The notes: generated by a model from the letters alone, not told the origin. 64,000 bases of DNA from Orientallactaga sibirica (GCA_036365145.1 JAEOAD010001176.1:124001-188000), one strand, 5' to 3'. Positions 1-11,799 are shown, counted from the first letter of the stretch. Numbers and translations: made by a program.

Positions 1-605
1 CCAGTAAGGAGGGAGAGACTGAGGGATCACAAAGGAAGAAAGGGAGGAGGAAGATAAGAACAAAAAAGGAAGAAAGGAGAAGAGAATATAAAGGAAAAAT
101 GGGATGTTGGTATCATAAATAAAGGTTTTACACAGGTTGGAGAAAGGCAGAATAGTTTTATGATGGTGTGGTATGCTGTATTGTGTGGTATGGTTCACTA
201 TGGAATCAGGATATATGTTAACTGGTGATTTTGATGGCTAATAGGTATTGGAGACTCCTAAAGAAGATTAGTATGGCCTGAACATATAATACTTTATTCC
301 ACTTTAGGGTGATTACAACCAGAAAGTAATAACTCTCTACTATATCTATGGAGTTCACTGACTTCAAGACTTCGGAGTGATGTGAAGTTTGACTCTTTCC
401 ATAGTTGTTGCTAGCATCATAACATTAAATTACTAACTTTCACTCCTTGTTCAAGTTGTATTAGTCTTATATCACCTTGGAATTGTGTGTGTGCATGTTT
501 GTGGGTACTATTGTGTATGTTTGTGTGTTTCTGTATGCTCATATTTCAAAATTACTGAAAACAACAGAAGATCTATATTATACGTTGTCTTTTTGTTGTT
601 GTTGT
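1..605. other. Intron 1 sequence, nothing recognised
   Basis: A-rich then mixed sequence with no gene, splice signal or repeat I can name. It should be part of Lpxn intron 1, since exon 2 begins at 6420. Confidence 0.5.
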
Positions 606-750
606 TTTGTTTTTCGAGTTAGGGTCACACTCCATCTCAGGCTGACCTGGGATTCACTATGTAGTCTCAGGGTGGCTTTGAACTCATAGTGATCCTGTTA
701 CCTCTGCCTCCTGAGTGCTGGGATTAAAGGTGTGCGCCACCATGCCTGGC
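606..750 (-). repeat. B1 SINE
   Basis: Reads on + as the complement of a 7SL-derived B1: T-rich start, GGCTGACCTGGGATTCACTA in the middle, and GGGATTAAAGGTGTGCGCCA near the end. Nearly full monomer. Confidence 0.9.
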
Positions 751-1328
751 ACACACTGTCTTTTTTAATGAAGTAGATGATTTGAGGTGTGGTATGAGAG
801 CTGGAGAAAAGAGGGAAGGAAGATGGGCAAATAATACGAGGGAAGAGATGTTAAATGAAGAGAAAAGTTTGGAATTTGAGAAACATGAAACAATTTTGTG
901 AGTAAAATGTATTTTGACACTGGGCTAGAGTATATGCATATATTCTTTAGGGTAGAATAAAAATTTGTATCCTGTGTGAATGTTGGGGGTATTTTCTTTT
1001 CTCTTTCATTTTACTACGGTCCAATTTTATTTTGTTGTTTTAGAGATGCAAAATTTTATTCAAAAAATTGAAAAGGAACTAATACTTTTCTTGTGGCATA
1101 AGTTCCAACTAAACCTTTTTACACACACCAATCATGTCAATGTTTGCACTGATCCTCTGAAATAGGTCTAATCTATTTTTTCAGACAAAAACCAGAATTA
1201 TTCATTGTTACTCTCAGAAGCATTTGATACCAACACCAAGAGCAATTAAACTATGAGGTACCATCCTATGTTACAAGTGTATTAGTTCAGGTGGACAGAA
1301 AAGTAATACAACTTTTTTTGCACTTGTG

Positions 1329-1333
1329 CATGC

Positions 1334-1364
<31 letters not shown>
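1329..1364. repeat. (TG)n microsatellite
   Basis: Near-perfect GT dinucleotide run with a GCGTGCG start. It abuts a B4-like SINE, whose tail it probably represents. Confidence 0.9.
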
Positions 1365-1632
1365 ATGTGTGGTGTGTGGACACATGTGGAAGCCCATCCA
1401 CTTATATTTTTCCCTGAGATGGGAGTCTCTCCCTCAACCCAAGCTACTGTCCATCAGTGAGCTGCAGCACTTCTCTGGTCTCCATCTCTGGTGGGCTGAT
1501 GTTATAGAGTGCTTGGCCATGACCAGTTCTTACTATGGTTTTGGGGGAGTCAAAGATGGACGTCTCCTGTGTGAGAGGACCTTATGCTTAAGCAGCAAGC
1601 ATTTTTACTCACTGAGCCATATCCGCAGCCCA
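1365..1632 (-). repeat. B4-like (ID-B1 composite) SINE
   Basis: The complement starts GGGCTGCGGATATGGCTCAG, an ID/tRNA-like head. It goes on through a GAGAGACTCCCATCTCA segment to a CA-rich tail. Same layout as the copies at 25663, 35440, 37808 and 58442. Diverged. Confidence 0.6.
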
Positions 1633-1937
1633 AAGTCACACAATTTTTAAACACTGCTGTTTTGCATTTCCTGAGCAGAATGGATGTTAGATAAATCATG
1701 TTCATAAATATAGAAAATGGAAACTAACATTTTGTTGTAATTATCAAGGTGGCTACAAGTGAGCAAATATTGATGGTGCTGGTGAAATATGTGCTCATAG
1801 GGAACAGGCCAAAAACAGGCCTGTTACAAACCAGCAGAGAGCATTTTAATAAACTTGGTGAATTGATGTGCCTAAGGGTAACTTCATATTCTTCATGATA
1901 TGGTACCGCCTTCCCATGATTTTTAATGTAAATAGAT

Positions 1938-1981
1938 ATTTTTTTTTATTTTATTTTATTTTATTTTATTTTATTTTGGAG

Positions 1982-2015
<34 letters not shown>

Positions 2016-2211
2016 GAAGACAGAAAATGGGCATGCCAGCAGTGTCTCAGCTGCTGAGAACAAAATCCAGATGCGTGCGCCCCCTTGTCAAGTGCGGCAT
2101 TGCTCCCTTGCCTCACTTTGCATCTGGCTAAACGTGGGACCTGGAGATTGGAACCAGTGTTCTTAGGCTTAGGAGGCAGGTGCCTTAACCCCTAAGCCAT
2201 CTCTCCAGCCC
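1938..2211 (-). repeat. Dip-like SINE, long subtype, with TSD
   Basis: On the minus strand it begins GGGCTGGAGAGATGGCTTAG (tRNA-like head) and ends in GA-rich then (AAAAT)n sequence. An 11-bp target duplication TGTAAATAGAT flanks it at 1927-1937 and 2212-2222. It has a single copy of the GGAGATTGGAACC segment. Confidence 0.9.
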
Positions 2212-2505
2212 TGTAAATAGATTTTTATTAATACAGGAAGACCTTTGACTTTTGGCTAGAACAAAGATTAGAAAATAGAAAAGAAAGAGATACAAAATAA
2301 AACTGTGGAATTCTGAAATGTAGAATTGAGTCTGCATAATTGAATCCCGAGATAAAAGTTTTACTTCTTTGTACTATCTTATTTTCCTTCATTCTTTAAA
2401 AGAAGAGCTCTTTCATTGTAGAGAACTTAAAATATGCAGAAGTAGATAAAATAATGAAATCGGAGATACCCCTGAACCAGTTGAAATAATCAATTCTTTT
2501 TTTAA

Positions 2506-2890
2506 TATTTTGTTTTCAACCTCAGTACACAAAGACAATATTCCATGATCATAATCCCCTCCCACCATCCTCTCTTTTCTCCCTTCCCTCCTTCCTCCAC
2601 TGAATATGTTCTTCTTTCCAATTAGTCTCTCTTCTACTTTGATGTCATCATTTTACTCTGGTATTATGCAGGTCTTCTGTAGGTAGCAGCGGCCACAGTG
2701 AGGTCATAAGTGCCATGTCCACTTTGTGTCTGGGTGGCAGTATCACCACATGCTCACCCACTTCCTTTCACTCTTGCATTCTTTCTGTCAATGGTTCCTT
2801 AGTCTCGGAGGGTGTGATAGAGATGACTCAGTGAGGAATGCACTCCACTGTCACTCCTCAGCACTTTGAATCAACAACTCTTGACCAATC
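2506..2890 (-). repeat. L1 3' UTR fragment
   Basis: Shares AATCAGTCTCTCTTCTA-type and GTAGGTAGCA(G/T)C phrases with the longer minus-strand L1 3' UTR copies at 17605, 23165 and 47270. Confidence 0.7.
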
Positions 2891-3655
2891 CTAATTTCAT
2901 ACAGCCCTGTTCCCTCCATCTCTGTGTTGTTTTCAAGTAATTTCAGATATTACATTACTTTAGTTGTAAATAGTTCAGCCTGAATCTCTAACAGATATAA
3001 GAACACACACAACTGTAATACAAGTATCTCAGCCACAGGAGCCAGTAATCATAATGGTAACCCCTCCATATCATGAATTACCATTATCATACCACAAATT
3101 AACAGAAATCACCTGAATATTTTTAAAACCATTAACACACTTACATTCATTTGTACTACTTAATATTTTTGACTATCCTGTCAGTGTTCAATATTCTAGT
3201 TTTGGTTTTTATATATTTAAAATTTTTATACCACTATATGTATTAAAATTCACACTTAGCAATTTGTTCTGGATTGCAAAAGAGAATTTATTTTTTGCAT
3301 GATCTTTAAGTCTTTGTCCATAAGTTCAGCAAAAATACACATGCATGCTATCAATATTCTTATTCACTTTATTTTTTAAAGTGTATTTAATGACCTAAAT
3401 AAGGCTCAAACATTGAAATTATTATAAGTGTATTAGTTCTCTTTTCATCTATATGTATCCCCTCTAGCTCTTTTCTCATGTCAATTTATTCATGGTATGA
3501 TAATTTAATGTAAAGGGTTTAGTCCAGTTTGTTAACCTGTGAAATGGTACATAAAGGTGAACATTTTTGTGACATGGGTGGTTGTGAAAGGTCTACAGTT
3601 TCTTTTATAAAAATAAAATGATTAGCTCTTCCTTTATTACATTGAGACATATCCT
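2891..3655. other. Intron 1 sequence, nothing recognised
   Basis: AT-rich sequence without a recognisable repeat or gene. Confidence 0.4.
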
Positions 3656-3905
3656 AGGGGTGGGAGTGTTGCTCATTAGTAGAGGATTCACCTAGCATGC
3701 TCAAATCCCTGGATCCAATCTCTACTATAGCAAAGGAGAAAAAGAAACCAAGGGTGGAGATTTTAAGGGTTGGGCATAATGGCTGCCCTGTAATCATAAT
3801 ACTCAGGAAATGAAGTCTGGATGATCATGAACTTCAGACAAGCCTGGGCTACATGGTGAGTTCCAGGCCATCCCAGGATATCCTGCCACAGACACAAAAA
3901 CAAGA
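3656..3905 (+). repeat. ID_B1 composite SINE (old)
   Basis: An ID-like tRNA head (TGTTGCTCATTAGTAGAGGA) is followed by an A-rich linker. A diverged B1 comes next (GGGCATAATGGCTGCCCTGT, then CAAGCCTGGGCTACATGGTG). Confidence 0.65.
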
Positions 3906-4135
3906 TAAAGATCCATCTTTTCTAGATATGAAATAAATGAAAAAGTATGTTTTACAATGCTTTGTAGAGCTCATTTACCTTACTTGAGAACTTCAGACAG
4001 TTCCTTAGAAATAATATAATCCAATGTTCTGTAAGCTTTGAAGAGCTGTAACCTATGGCACAGAGAAAAAAATCCACTTGAGTTCCAGTACAGTGCCTTG
4101 ACCTACAGTTTGAAAAGTATTGTTCCACCCAGTTG

Positions 4136-4240
4136 CTTCATTATAGAGATAAAGAAAAAGCATCCGAGAACATGTCATGCCTAAGATGACTCAGATAATT
4201 CTTATGAGAATGTGGACTCTAACTTCTAACTTTTCTGTCA
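4136..4240 (-). repeat. Possible MIR fragment
   Basis: Weak match to a reverse MIR core (TATAGAGATAAAGAAAAAGC, then ATGTGGACTCTAACTTCTAA). Too diverged to be sure. Confidence 0.35.
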
Positions 4241-4603
4241 TTCACACTAGGCAAGGGATAGTTCAGTGTCAAGTCCTGGTTCTGTATGCATAAGCCTATG
4301 AAAGTTAATCTTGTGCCTCTCTTTGCTAGGCCACAGAGACACATGTGAGTCTAGTTTCCCCATCACCCAACGTGCCTGAGGGAGAAGGGGAAAGCATAAA
4401 ACTGTTTCTCTGTCTGGGGTAACTCTTCTGTTTGTCTCTGCTTCTGCTTTATAGTTTGGGGTAAGTTTCACTTTAATTAGATGCGTGATTTTCCTCTGGT
4501 CTCCTAATATACCATGTGCATATTTGCCTTACACCCCAGATCTACCACGTGGGTGTTTTCACTAATGCTAGGGTCTACTACCTGTGTAATTTCTATTATG
4601 GCA

Positions 4604-4617
4604 GAGAGAAAAAGACA

Positions 4618-4675
<58 letters not shown>

Positions 4676-4832
4676 GAATTGGCATGCCAGAGCCTTTAGC
4701 CACTGCATTCAAACTCCAGATGTGTACATCACTTTGTGCGCATGTATCATGGTGTGCAGCTGGCTAACATGAGTTCTGGGTCCTTAGGCTTCTCAGGCAA
4801 TTGCTTTAACCACTAAGCCATCTCTCCAGCCC
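4604..4832 (-). repeat. Dip-like SINE with long (GA)n tail
   Basis: The right end reads AAGCCATCTCTCCAGCCCTG, the complement of the tRNA-like head. The left end is an uninterrupted GA run of about 50 bp. Confidence 0.9.
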
Positions 4833-4936
4833 TGCGATTTCTTTTAATTCAGGCTAACCATGAGTGTAACTTTCTTCATTACTAATTTCCTGTTTGGATT
4901 TCTTGGTCCCTACTTTGATATTTTCCCTCTTATTTT

Positions 4937-5144
4937 TAAAAATATATTTAATTAATTAATTAATTTAACAGAAAGAGGCAGAGAGAGGGAGGGAGAGAAT
5001 ATAGGCACACCAGGGCCTCCAGCCACTGCAAATGAACTCCAGATTCATGCTACCCCTTGTGCTTATGTGGGTGCTGGAGAATCAAACAGGGATCCTTTGG
5101 CTTTGTAGGCAAGCGCCTTAACCACTAAGCCATCTCTCCAGCCC
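4937..5144 (-). repeat. Dip-like SINE with TSD
   Basis: Flanked by a 12-bp direct repeat CCCTCTTATTTT (4925-4936 and 5145-5156). Head complement AAGCCATCTCTCCAGCCC at the right end. Confidence 0.9.
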
Positions 5145-5600
5145 CCCTCTTATTTTCCATTGTGCCTAACCATTTGCCCTCTTAACTTCCCTCCACAGGA
5201 AAGCACATGACAAATGCCAATCTTCCTACATATATACCTAAGTTCTACCTTCCATGTGCTTACAGCTCTACCCCACTTTCCCCACAAAAGCCACAATTTC
5301 TCTTTAATGAACCTTATAAGCTATGCAGTGCTTCCACATGACAGTGTTTTTCTACTTCCCACATGTTTATGACTCTGCTCTAGGTCCCAATCTCCCTTAA
5401 ATAAACCTCACAATTTGTGATTTCCTCCTAGATAAACTTAATAATTCCTAATTTGTTTAAAAAAGAAAGTTATTCTTATGTCTTTCTGACATTCCCAACT
5501 AGGACAATAATGTCAACTCCCTCATAATCATGCAGTAGGACAATTAAATTGAAGTATAATCTCCTGGACACTGTGGTTGGCATGTGTTAGATGTGTTAGT

Positions 5601-5752
5601 TTCTTTTTGGTTTTTCAAGGTAGGGTCTTGCTCTAGCCCATGCTGACCTGGAATTCATTATGTAGTCTCAGGGTGGCCTCAAACTCATGGTGATCCACTT
5701 ACCTCTGCCTCCCAAGTGCTGGTATTAAAGGTGTGTGCCACCACATCCAGCA
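5601..5752 (-). repeat. B1 SINE
   Basis: Complement of B1 with intact core CTGACCTGGAATTCATTATG; the nearby ATGTGTTAG repeat on both sides suggests a TSD. Confidence 0.9.
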
Positions 5753-6419
5753 TGTGTTAGCTTTTATTAATAATGTTTAATGTCATTGCATAAAAAAGGT
5801 ACATATGTAGTACTTGTGAATTTCATTGGATTTTACCAAGAAAATTACAAAAGAAAGCAGCCCTGATTATTTGTGTTGTAACATCTTACGTATTGTGCAA
5901 TATCGTAGTTCTCTCTCCAATCTCTTTTCCTTTCTACACCCTCAAAATGGAACACTTGTGCTTTGTTTTGTTATGTTCTTGGAATAGCAAGATGTAAGAA
6001 AAAATTCAGTATTAAGAAAGTGTTGTTTCCAGGTATATTTTGGAAAATGGTAATAAAGTTGCTTATATATTTCCAATTGAAAATACATTGGGATTTTTTT
6101 TCTAATTAGGGATTTTTATGGGTGATTTGACCGAAATGAATCCTAAAGCTAATACTTAGAATATAAGAAGTCAAATTACAGAGTGAGCTATGAAAGTGAA
6201 TGCAACTATAGGCAATTAAAAACAAACTGTAATAGAAGGAGGTATTTGACCTCTCTGAGGATAATCCACACTCTTGAAATAAGGAGGAAGGAGGGTGTTT
6301 GACAATGGCTTTAATCAGAGAAGAAGGTGCTTTGGGCCATAGGGGGGATATTTAGGAGGAAAATGGTCCAGGACATTTACATTTTCTATATTATGATTCT
6401 CTTGTTTCTTGGGATATAG

Positions 6420-6577
6420 ATGCCTTATTGGAGGAACTGGAAAGCTCCACCCTCCAGGACAGTGATGAATATTCAAACCCAGTTTCTTTCCCTGTGCCTC
6501 AACATTCCAAAGAGAAAAGGGAGCTTGCCAAGACTTCCGAGACTTTATCTACTCAGCATAACACACATCCCTTAAAG
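6420..6577 (+). CDS. Lpxn: Leupaxin coding exon 2 (residues 5-57)
   Basis: Leupaxin is a cytoplasmic adaptor of the paxillin family that acts at focal adhesions and podosomes and binds FAK/PYK2 and PEST-type phosphatases. The exon follows an acceptor ending TATAG and stops before donor GTAACT. It enters in phase 1, so the Asp5 codon is shared with exon 1, and leaves in phase 0. It reads DALLEELE, the LD1 motif at residues 5-12, then STLQDSDEYSNP, a very well conserved leupaxin stretch that includes Tyr22. The rest (residues 26-57) is a loosely conserved, probably disordered linker. The first 13 coding bases (Met to Leu4 and one base) must lie upstream of this window. The frame is open through the donor, so an ORF continuing past 6577 is intron read-through. 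Exon identity is certain; the exact acceptor rests on frame and family comparison from memory. Confidence 0.96.
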
Positions 6578-6879
6578 GTAACTTTTCATTCATTGCAGTA
6601 CTTTGAATATAGATATTTGAGTGCAATTCTGAAAAATAATTATATCCTACATAAAATGATACTTAAGGAGAAGCATGTATTCAAGAAAAAAATGCATGAG
6701 CTTTCAATATTAATTCAAAGATAGTTCTTTTTGGAAAGATGAAAAAAATCATAATATAAGAATAATTGTACTAAATTCCTTATATTAGTCACAGGAGTTT
6801 TCTGCTTATATTTCAGCCATGGAAATTAAATTATGCTCATGGTCATGAGTTCAGTTTTTTTGTTTTATTTATTTTTAAG

Positions 6880-6988
6880 TTTTTTTTTTTTCTTGAGGTA
6901 GGTTCTCACTCTAGCCCAGGCTGACCTGGACTTCAGGGTGATCCTCCTACCTCTGCCTCCCGAGTGCTGGGATTAAAGGCATGCACTG
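6880..6988 (-). repeat. B1 SINE with internal deletion
   Basis: Both B1 ends are present, but the ATTCACTATGTAGTCTCAGG part is missing between GACCTGGACTT and CAGGGTGATC. It lies about 300 bp into intron 2. Confidence 0.8.
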
Positions 6989-7166
6989 GTTTAGCTGGTG
7001 TTTTGTTTATTTCCTGCTTTTGGGAAACTGGAAATACTGGTAAACTTGCCTTTATTTATTACATTTTCTTTGAAAATAAAATTTTTCCTCTTAAAAAAAG
7101 AATAAACCTTTGAGATTTATTCCTTTTCACAGGCAGAGTATTGCCCATTCACTTTAGATTTTCTTT

Positions 7167-7168
7167 TT

Positions 7169-7211
<43 letters not shown>

Positions 7212-7344
7212 AGTTAGGGCCTCGCTCTAGCCCAGGATGACCTGGAATTCACTGTGTAGTCTCAGGTGGCCTTGAACTCTTGGAGATCCTCCTACTTCTG
7301 CCTCCCAAGTGCTGAGATTAAAGGTGTGCACCACTATGCCTGGC
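7167..7344 (-). repeat. B1 SINE with long poly(A) tail and TSD
   Basis: A T run of over 40 bases (about 7168-7210) is the tail seen from the + strand, which suggests a recent insertion. TTCACTTTAGATTTTC before and TTCACTTTGAATTTTC after look like the TSD. Confidence 0.9.
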
Positions 7345-7978
7345 TTCACTTTGAATTTTCTGATGATACTATGTGAGCATCAGTGATGCCAGGTTGTAGT
7401 TTTGCCGTCATTGCACTCAGTAAGACTGTGGATCACTGATGAAAGATGAGACAGCAGCTTAAACCTGTCTTCTCAGGGAGACTCTGTAGGGTCACCACTT
7501 TCCACATCTTATTTTCTGCTGAAGAATATTAGAAATTCTATCAGTATAACCAGAGATTATGAAGCTCTGGGTAGCCAACTCAACCTTCACAAGAGGTGAT
7601 ACATAAAAGACAATTGAGAACCCCATGTTATGGTGAGAGTTAGAACTATCAAGTAGAACAGATTCTCTAGTTGGTGATATATGCATTCTCTTCCTATGGA
7701 TAGGTCCACACAATCTTGTATTATAATTAGAAGTTTGCTTGATGCAAATGGAATTAGTGTGAGAGTCATTGTGTAGAAGCTCTTCATTTCTGGGGTTTAT
7801 GAGCTCTGATGGTCTAGTTCATTGTTGAATTCCACCCAGAACCACCTGCAGCTGCATACTGCATTTGAACACATGAGCAGCTTCTGCCTCCAACTGTTCT
7901 TTCCCTCTCAACTGTTGCTCATTGACCTCTGTACTAGAGAACTGTCATATTTGTTGTCACAGTTACATTATAGCTATA

Positions 7979-8480
7979 TGTAAGTGACCAGCACTTACCA
8001 GCAAGCAGGATCGCCTGACAATGGTCAGTATGAATGAAGCAGGCTCGGGTTAGAGGGATCCCAGCAAGGCTGAGACAAGTTTATTTGCAGAGTTTCAGAC
8101 TTTTATGATTCTCAGAACAGAGGAGAAACTACTCTAACTTTACAAAATCAGGGAAACAACTGCAGTCATACAATCATTGCTTTCTGCCAGAATTAGCAGG
8201 AGAAAAACAGGGAAGCACACAAAGGTCTTCTATCACAAACAAGTGAGGAAAACAGCATGGTTCAATGCTCAGCACAGAACATATACTTCTGCATTCCTGG
8301 GTCCAAAGCAGACTTCTTGGAAGCTTTGCTTGACCCCAGACCACATTCCTTCAAACCTGCATGAGAACCACTTTATGCTGACTCCCTGCAGCCATAGGGT
8401 CATAACTGACCCCCCTTCCCCTAATTGCCTGCAATATATTCTCTGCAAAGCCACTTGAGCAATCCTTTAACACTTGAGTC
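7979..8480 (-). repeat. Candidate solo LTR, family not recognised
   Basis: The complement carries AATAAACTTG about 115 bp before a possible CA end, as in R-U5 of an LTR. The sequence is non-SINE, non-L1 and of moderate GC. No clear target duplication was found, so the ends are guesses. Confidence 0.35.
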
Positions 8481-8761
8481 AGACAATGTCATTTGTCACT
8501 AAAATTACTGCAAGGACTTCCCTTCTCATTTGCAGTAAAAGCTACAGTCTTTGCACTAGCCTTTGTGGGTAATCTCACATCCTCAGTTACCTTGAAGAAA
8601 TCTAAGCTTATGCTTGTTTCTCTGTTGCCCTGTTGACTTCCTTTTATGTCATACTTTCCTTTTTTATTATTAGTATTTTGCATTAATTTTTCATGGTCTG
8701 ACAGACATTTGATTCTATGGTTTGTTCCATGATCTCATCTACTAGTGGATAAAACCCATTT

Positions 8762-8898
8762 ATTTTAATCCCAGCACTCGGGAGGCAGAGGTAGGAGGAT
8801 CACCGTGAGTTCAAGGCCACTCTGAGACCACAGAGTGAATTCCAGGTCAGCCTGGACTAGAGTGAGACCCTACTTCAAAAACAAACAAATAAAAAAAC
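8762..8898 (+). repeat. B1 SINE
   Basis: Reads TTTTAATCCCAGCACTCGGG through CTGGACTAGAGTGAGACCCT to an (A)-rich tail; the first bases of the head are missing. Confidence 0.9.
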
Positions 8899-9002
8899 CC
8901 ATTTATGGCTACAGGGTTTCAAATTTTTGTGTGTCAAAACTCAGAAAGTGAAAAATGACAAGACTCTTATTATTGATCTTGTTCAGAAAAAGCTAAGTGG
9001 CA

Positions 9003-9300
9003 ACACAATGCCATGTGATACACCCATGCTTAAGCATCAGCAGTCATGGACCTGTCATGTAATACACCCATGCTCAAGTGTCAGCAGTTATGGGCCTGTC
9101 ATGTAATATACCTAGGCTCAAGCATCAGTCAGGATTCTGTCATGTAATACAAACATGCTCAAGCATCAGCAGTCATGGACCTGTCATGTAATTCTCATGC
9201 TCAAGCATCAACAGTGATGGACCTGTGATGTAATACACCCATGCTCAAGCATCAGAAATCACGGACCTTTCATGTAATACTCAAGCTCAAGCATCAGCAG
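9003..9300 (+). repeat. ~44-bp tandem repeat array, left part
   Basis: About seven diverged units built around CATGTAATACACCCATGCTC and AAGCATCAGCAGTCATGGAC. Units vary from about 38 to 45 bp. It stops abruptly at 9300 where LTR-like sequence begins and resumes at 9658. Confidence 0.85.
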
Positions 9301-9657
9301 TTTGCACAGATGGCTCCCAATATATTCAGTGTTTTATTACTTTGTCATTTGGATCTGCAGCCACCTGACTGGAGGAGGTGTCACTGGGCAGATTTTTAAG
9401 GCATGGTGGTGGATTTGAAATTCCAATCTAAAGATATGCAAAGTGTGCCTAGCTGGAGATCCTGAAGGGTACTATGTGTTTGTGGCTTTTGGGCTTGTGG
9501 CTTCTCTTGCCCTCTCCCTGGTTCTTTAATAAGGGGCCAACTTCTTCTACCATTATGGAATTTCCCTTGGATCTATAAGCTTCAATAAATATACCTTCTT
9601 CCATAACTGTGCCTGGTCTGGAAGTTCATCTCAGTGAAACTGAAGCTGTCTGCTTCA
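9301..9657 (+). repeat. MaLR-like solo LTR inserted in the array
   Basis: Matches the reverse complement of the element at 38360-38751 along its length, including CCCAATATATTCAGTGTTTT and CCTGGTCTGGAAGTTCATCT. It carries AATAAA near 9584. A 5-bp repeat GCAGT (9297-9301 and 9658-9662) is the likely target duplication, the size made by ERVL/MaLR elements. The first few LTR bases are degenerate. Confidence 0.65.
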
Positions 9658-9715
9658 GCAGTCATGGACCTGTCATGTGATACACTGATGCTCAGGCCTC
9701 AGCAGTCAGGGACAG
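9658..9715 (+). repeat. ~44-bp tandem repeat array, right part
   Basis: GCAGTCATGGACCTGTCATG resumes the unit exactly where the left part stops, followed by a partial second unit ending near CAGGGACAGC. Confidence 0.8.
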
Positions 9716-10249
9716 CTGATTCCTCTGATCATTTCTGGTAGCAGGGAAGCTTTTGAGGCTTTCTTCCTCCTGACAACTTGTCCACCAGCAATCAAGCCCT
9801 GACATGGTCCATGTGGTGATCTGTGGCATGCGTGATACCTCCTCTGGGAACTATGGAAACTGGGGCTTAAAGTCATATAAATTATACATGAGAAACAGAG
9901 ACCAAGCATTCTTTTAACAGAGATACTTCACAGTATACTGAATGCTAGTAAAGCTGTTTTATTATTTGTGTGTGTCTCCAAATATTTATTTTATTATTTG
10001 TCAGCACTTTAAACATTTTATTATAATAAATCCTTTCATAATTTTGTTTAAAATAAAATTGAAACCAAGACCATAGATTTTATTTTTAGAAGATGTTGGT
10101 GATGAATGTGTAGTATGCAGAACATTTGTAAATATTTTCCATTCACCATGAAGACAAGGAGAGTTATCACCACCGTCCATTTGAAAAGCCGAAAACACAA
10201 AAATGTTGAAAACAAATTGGCAGCTACTTCAAAATTGAATACATAGATG

Positions 10250-10370
10250 CCATTCAATTGATGAATGGATAATGAGAATGTTATATTTACACAATGGGGT
10301 TTTATTCAGCTGTAAATAAAAATGAAATTATGAAATTTACAGGAAAAAATAAAATTGAATGCTTAATTTT
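10250..10370 (+). repeat. L1 ORF2 3'-end fragment
   Basis: Contains the typical L1 phrases GATGAATGGATAATGAGAAT, TACACAATGGGGTTTTATTC and AAATGAAATTATGAAATTTA. Short relic. Confidence 0.7.
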
Positions 10371-10496
10371 GGATGAATGTTCCTGAAGATGACAGTTGTG
10401 CAACTGCAACTGCAGGAGGTATATCCATATGTCATTGTGAAGCACGTTTCCATTTCTAGAAAATGACTCTTCTGAATACTTTTACTCATTTTAAAT

Positions 10497-10700
10497 ATTT
10501 TTACTGTTAATTTATTTATTACAGAGAGGGGAGAGAAACAGAAAGAATGAATGGACACATTAGGACTTCTAGCCACTGCAAAGTACTCCAGATGCATGTG
10601 CCACCATGTGCATCTGGTTTATATGGGTACTGGGGAATTGAACCTGGGTCTTTAGGCTTCATAGGCAAGCACCTGAACCAGTAAGCCATCTCTCCAGCCT
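10497..10700 (-). repeat. Dip-like SINE
   Basis: Head complement AAGCCATCTCTCCAGCCTC at the right end, and a short GA-rich tail after TTATTTATTACAGAGAGGGG at the left. Confidence 0.9.
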
Positions 10701-10782
10701 CTTTCACTCATTTAAAATTTCAAGGTTTTTTTTTTTTGTGTGTGTGTTACAAGTGGACCAATGATGTTAGATGAGGTGATTT

Positions 10783-10912
10783 CTTTCTTTCTTTTTTTTT
10801 TTTTTTTTTCTTTTTTAAACTCCATAAATCAATCTCAGGGTGGCATCATCAGATCCTCCTACCTCTGCCTCCCGAGTGCTGGGATTAAAGGCGTGCGCCA
10901 CCATGCCCGGCT
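10783..10912 (-). repeat. Chimeric B1 SINE with TSD
   Basis: The right part is normal B1 (ATCCTCCTACCTCTGCCTCC to CACCATGCCCGGC). The left part is not B1 but resembles the sequence just downstream of the insertion (see findings). A direct repeat GAGGTGATTTCTTT flanks the whole unit. Confidence 0.75.
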
Positions 10913-10949
10913 GAGGTGATTTCTTTTATAAACTATAAATCAATGTCAG

Positions 10950-11795
10950 CATCATCAGAGGTCTTCCTTAGAAAATGAGTTAATTGCATTTGTTATTTTT
11001 CATCCAACCCAAAGGATCAAGAGAAAACCTTTAGAAGTTCACTTTCTAGCTAGCAGAAAAACTCCTGACTTTGCCAAGTTAAAATTTTGAAGGGTAAGAA
11101 TAGGAATACAAATGATGGTAAAAATAATGCTGTCAATCAACTTAAATACCAATGGAACAGAAACACACTTGGAATAAGTGTAATGTACATAAATTCACAT
11201 CTACATCCAAACACAGCATAGCCTTCTTCCCCCCTATAATATAAGCTAAAATTGTCAAAACTGGAAAATAATCCACAGTAGACTATGGAAAGTGCATAAG
11301 TAACTGATATATGAAACTTGATTTTCCCAGAAGCAGAAATCAAATGCAAAGAAATGTCTAAGCATGGCTGAGTAAACTCTGTGTTGCCTGCCATCCTTTG
11401 GCTTCAATGTCACAGTTTTGAAATCACAGTTTGTAAGACAACCCAAATAGAGATTGCAACATATGAAAAATCAGCTGGAAATCTTTAATCAAATTATTCA
11501 GTGAATGGAGAATGAAAATTCAGCTTTTAGCAGTTGCAATTACATAAAATTAAGCTTGCAAAGAGGAAGAAGCTCAAATCTCTCTCTGCAAACACCAAAA
11601 AATGAGAGCTCATATGGTTTAATTACCTAATTTGAAAATTGTACTTCTGAAAACTCTTGACTTTGATATATTTTGACTCTTGCTTATCATTGGATAAATC
11701 TATGTTCTACACCAGAACAGAATGAAATTACAAAAGCTTGTGATTTTGTAATATATATAGGTGGAAAGAATCACAAATAGAGCTGTGTGGACAGT
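10950..11795. other. Intron 2 sequence, nothing recognised
   Basis: No gene or clear repeat seen. Confidence 0.4.
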
Positions 11796-11799
11796 GTGC

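Noticed and set aside
9003..9715. CRISPR-like array
   Set aside because: The units are diverged tandem repeats of about 44 bp with no constant repeat/variable spacer pattern, in a mammalian intron.
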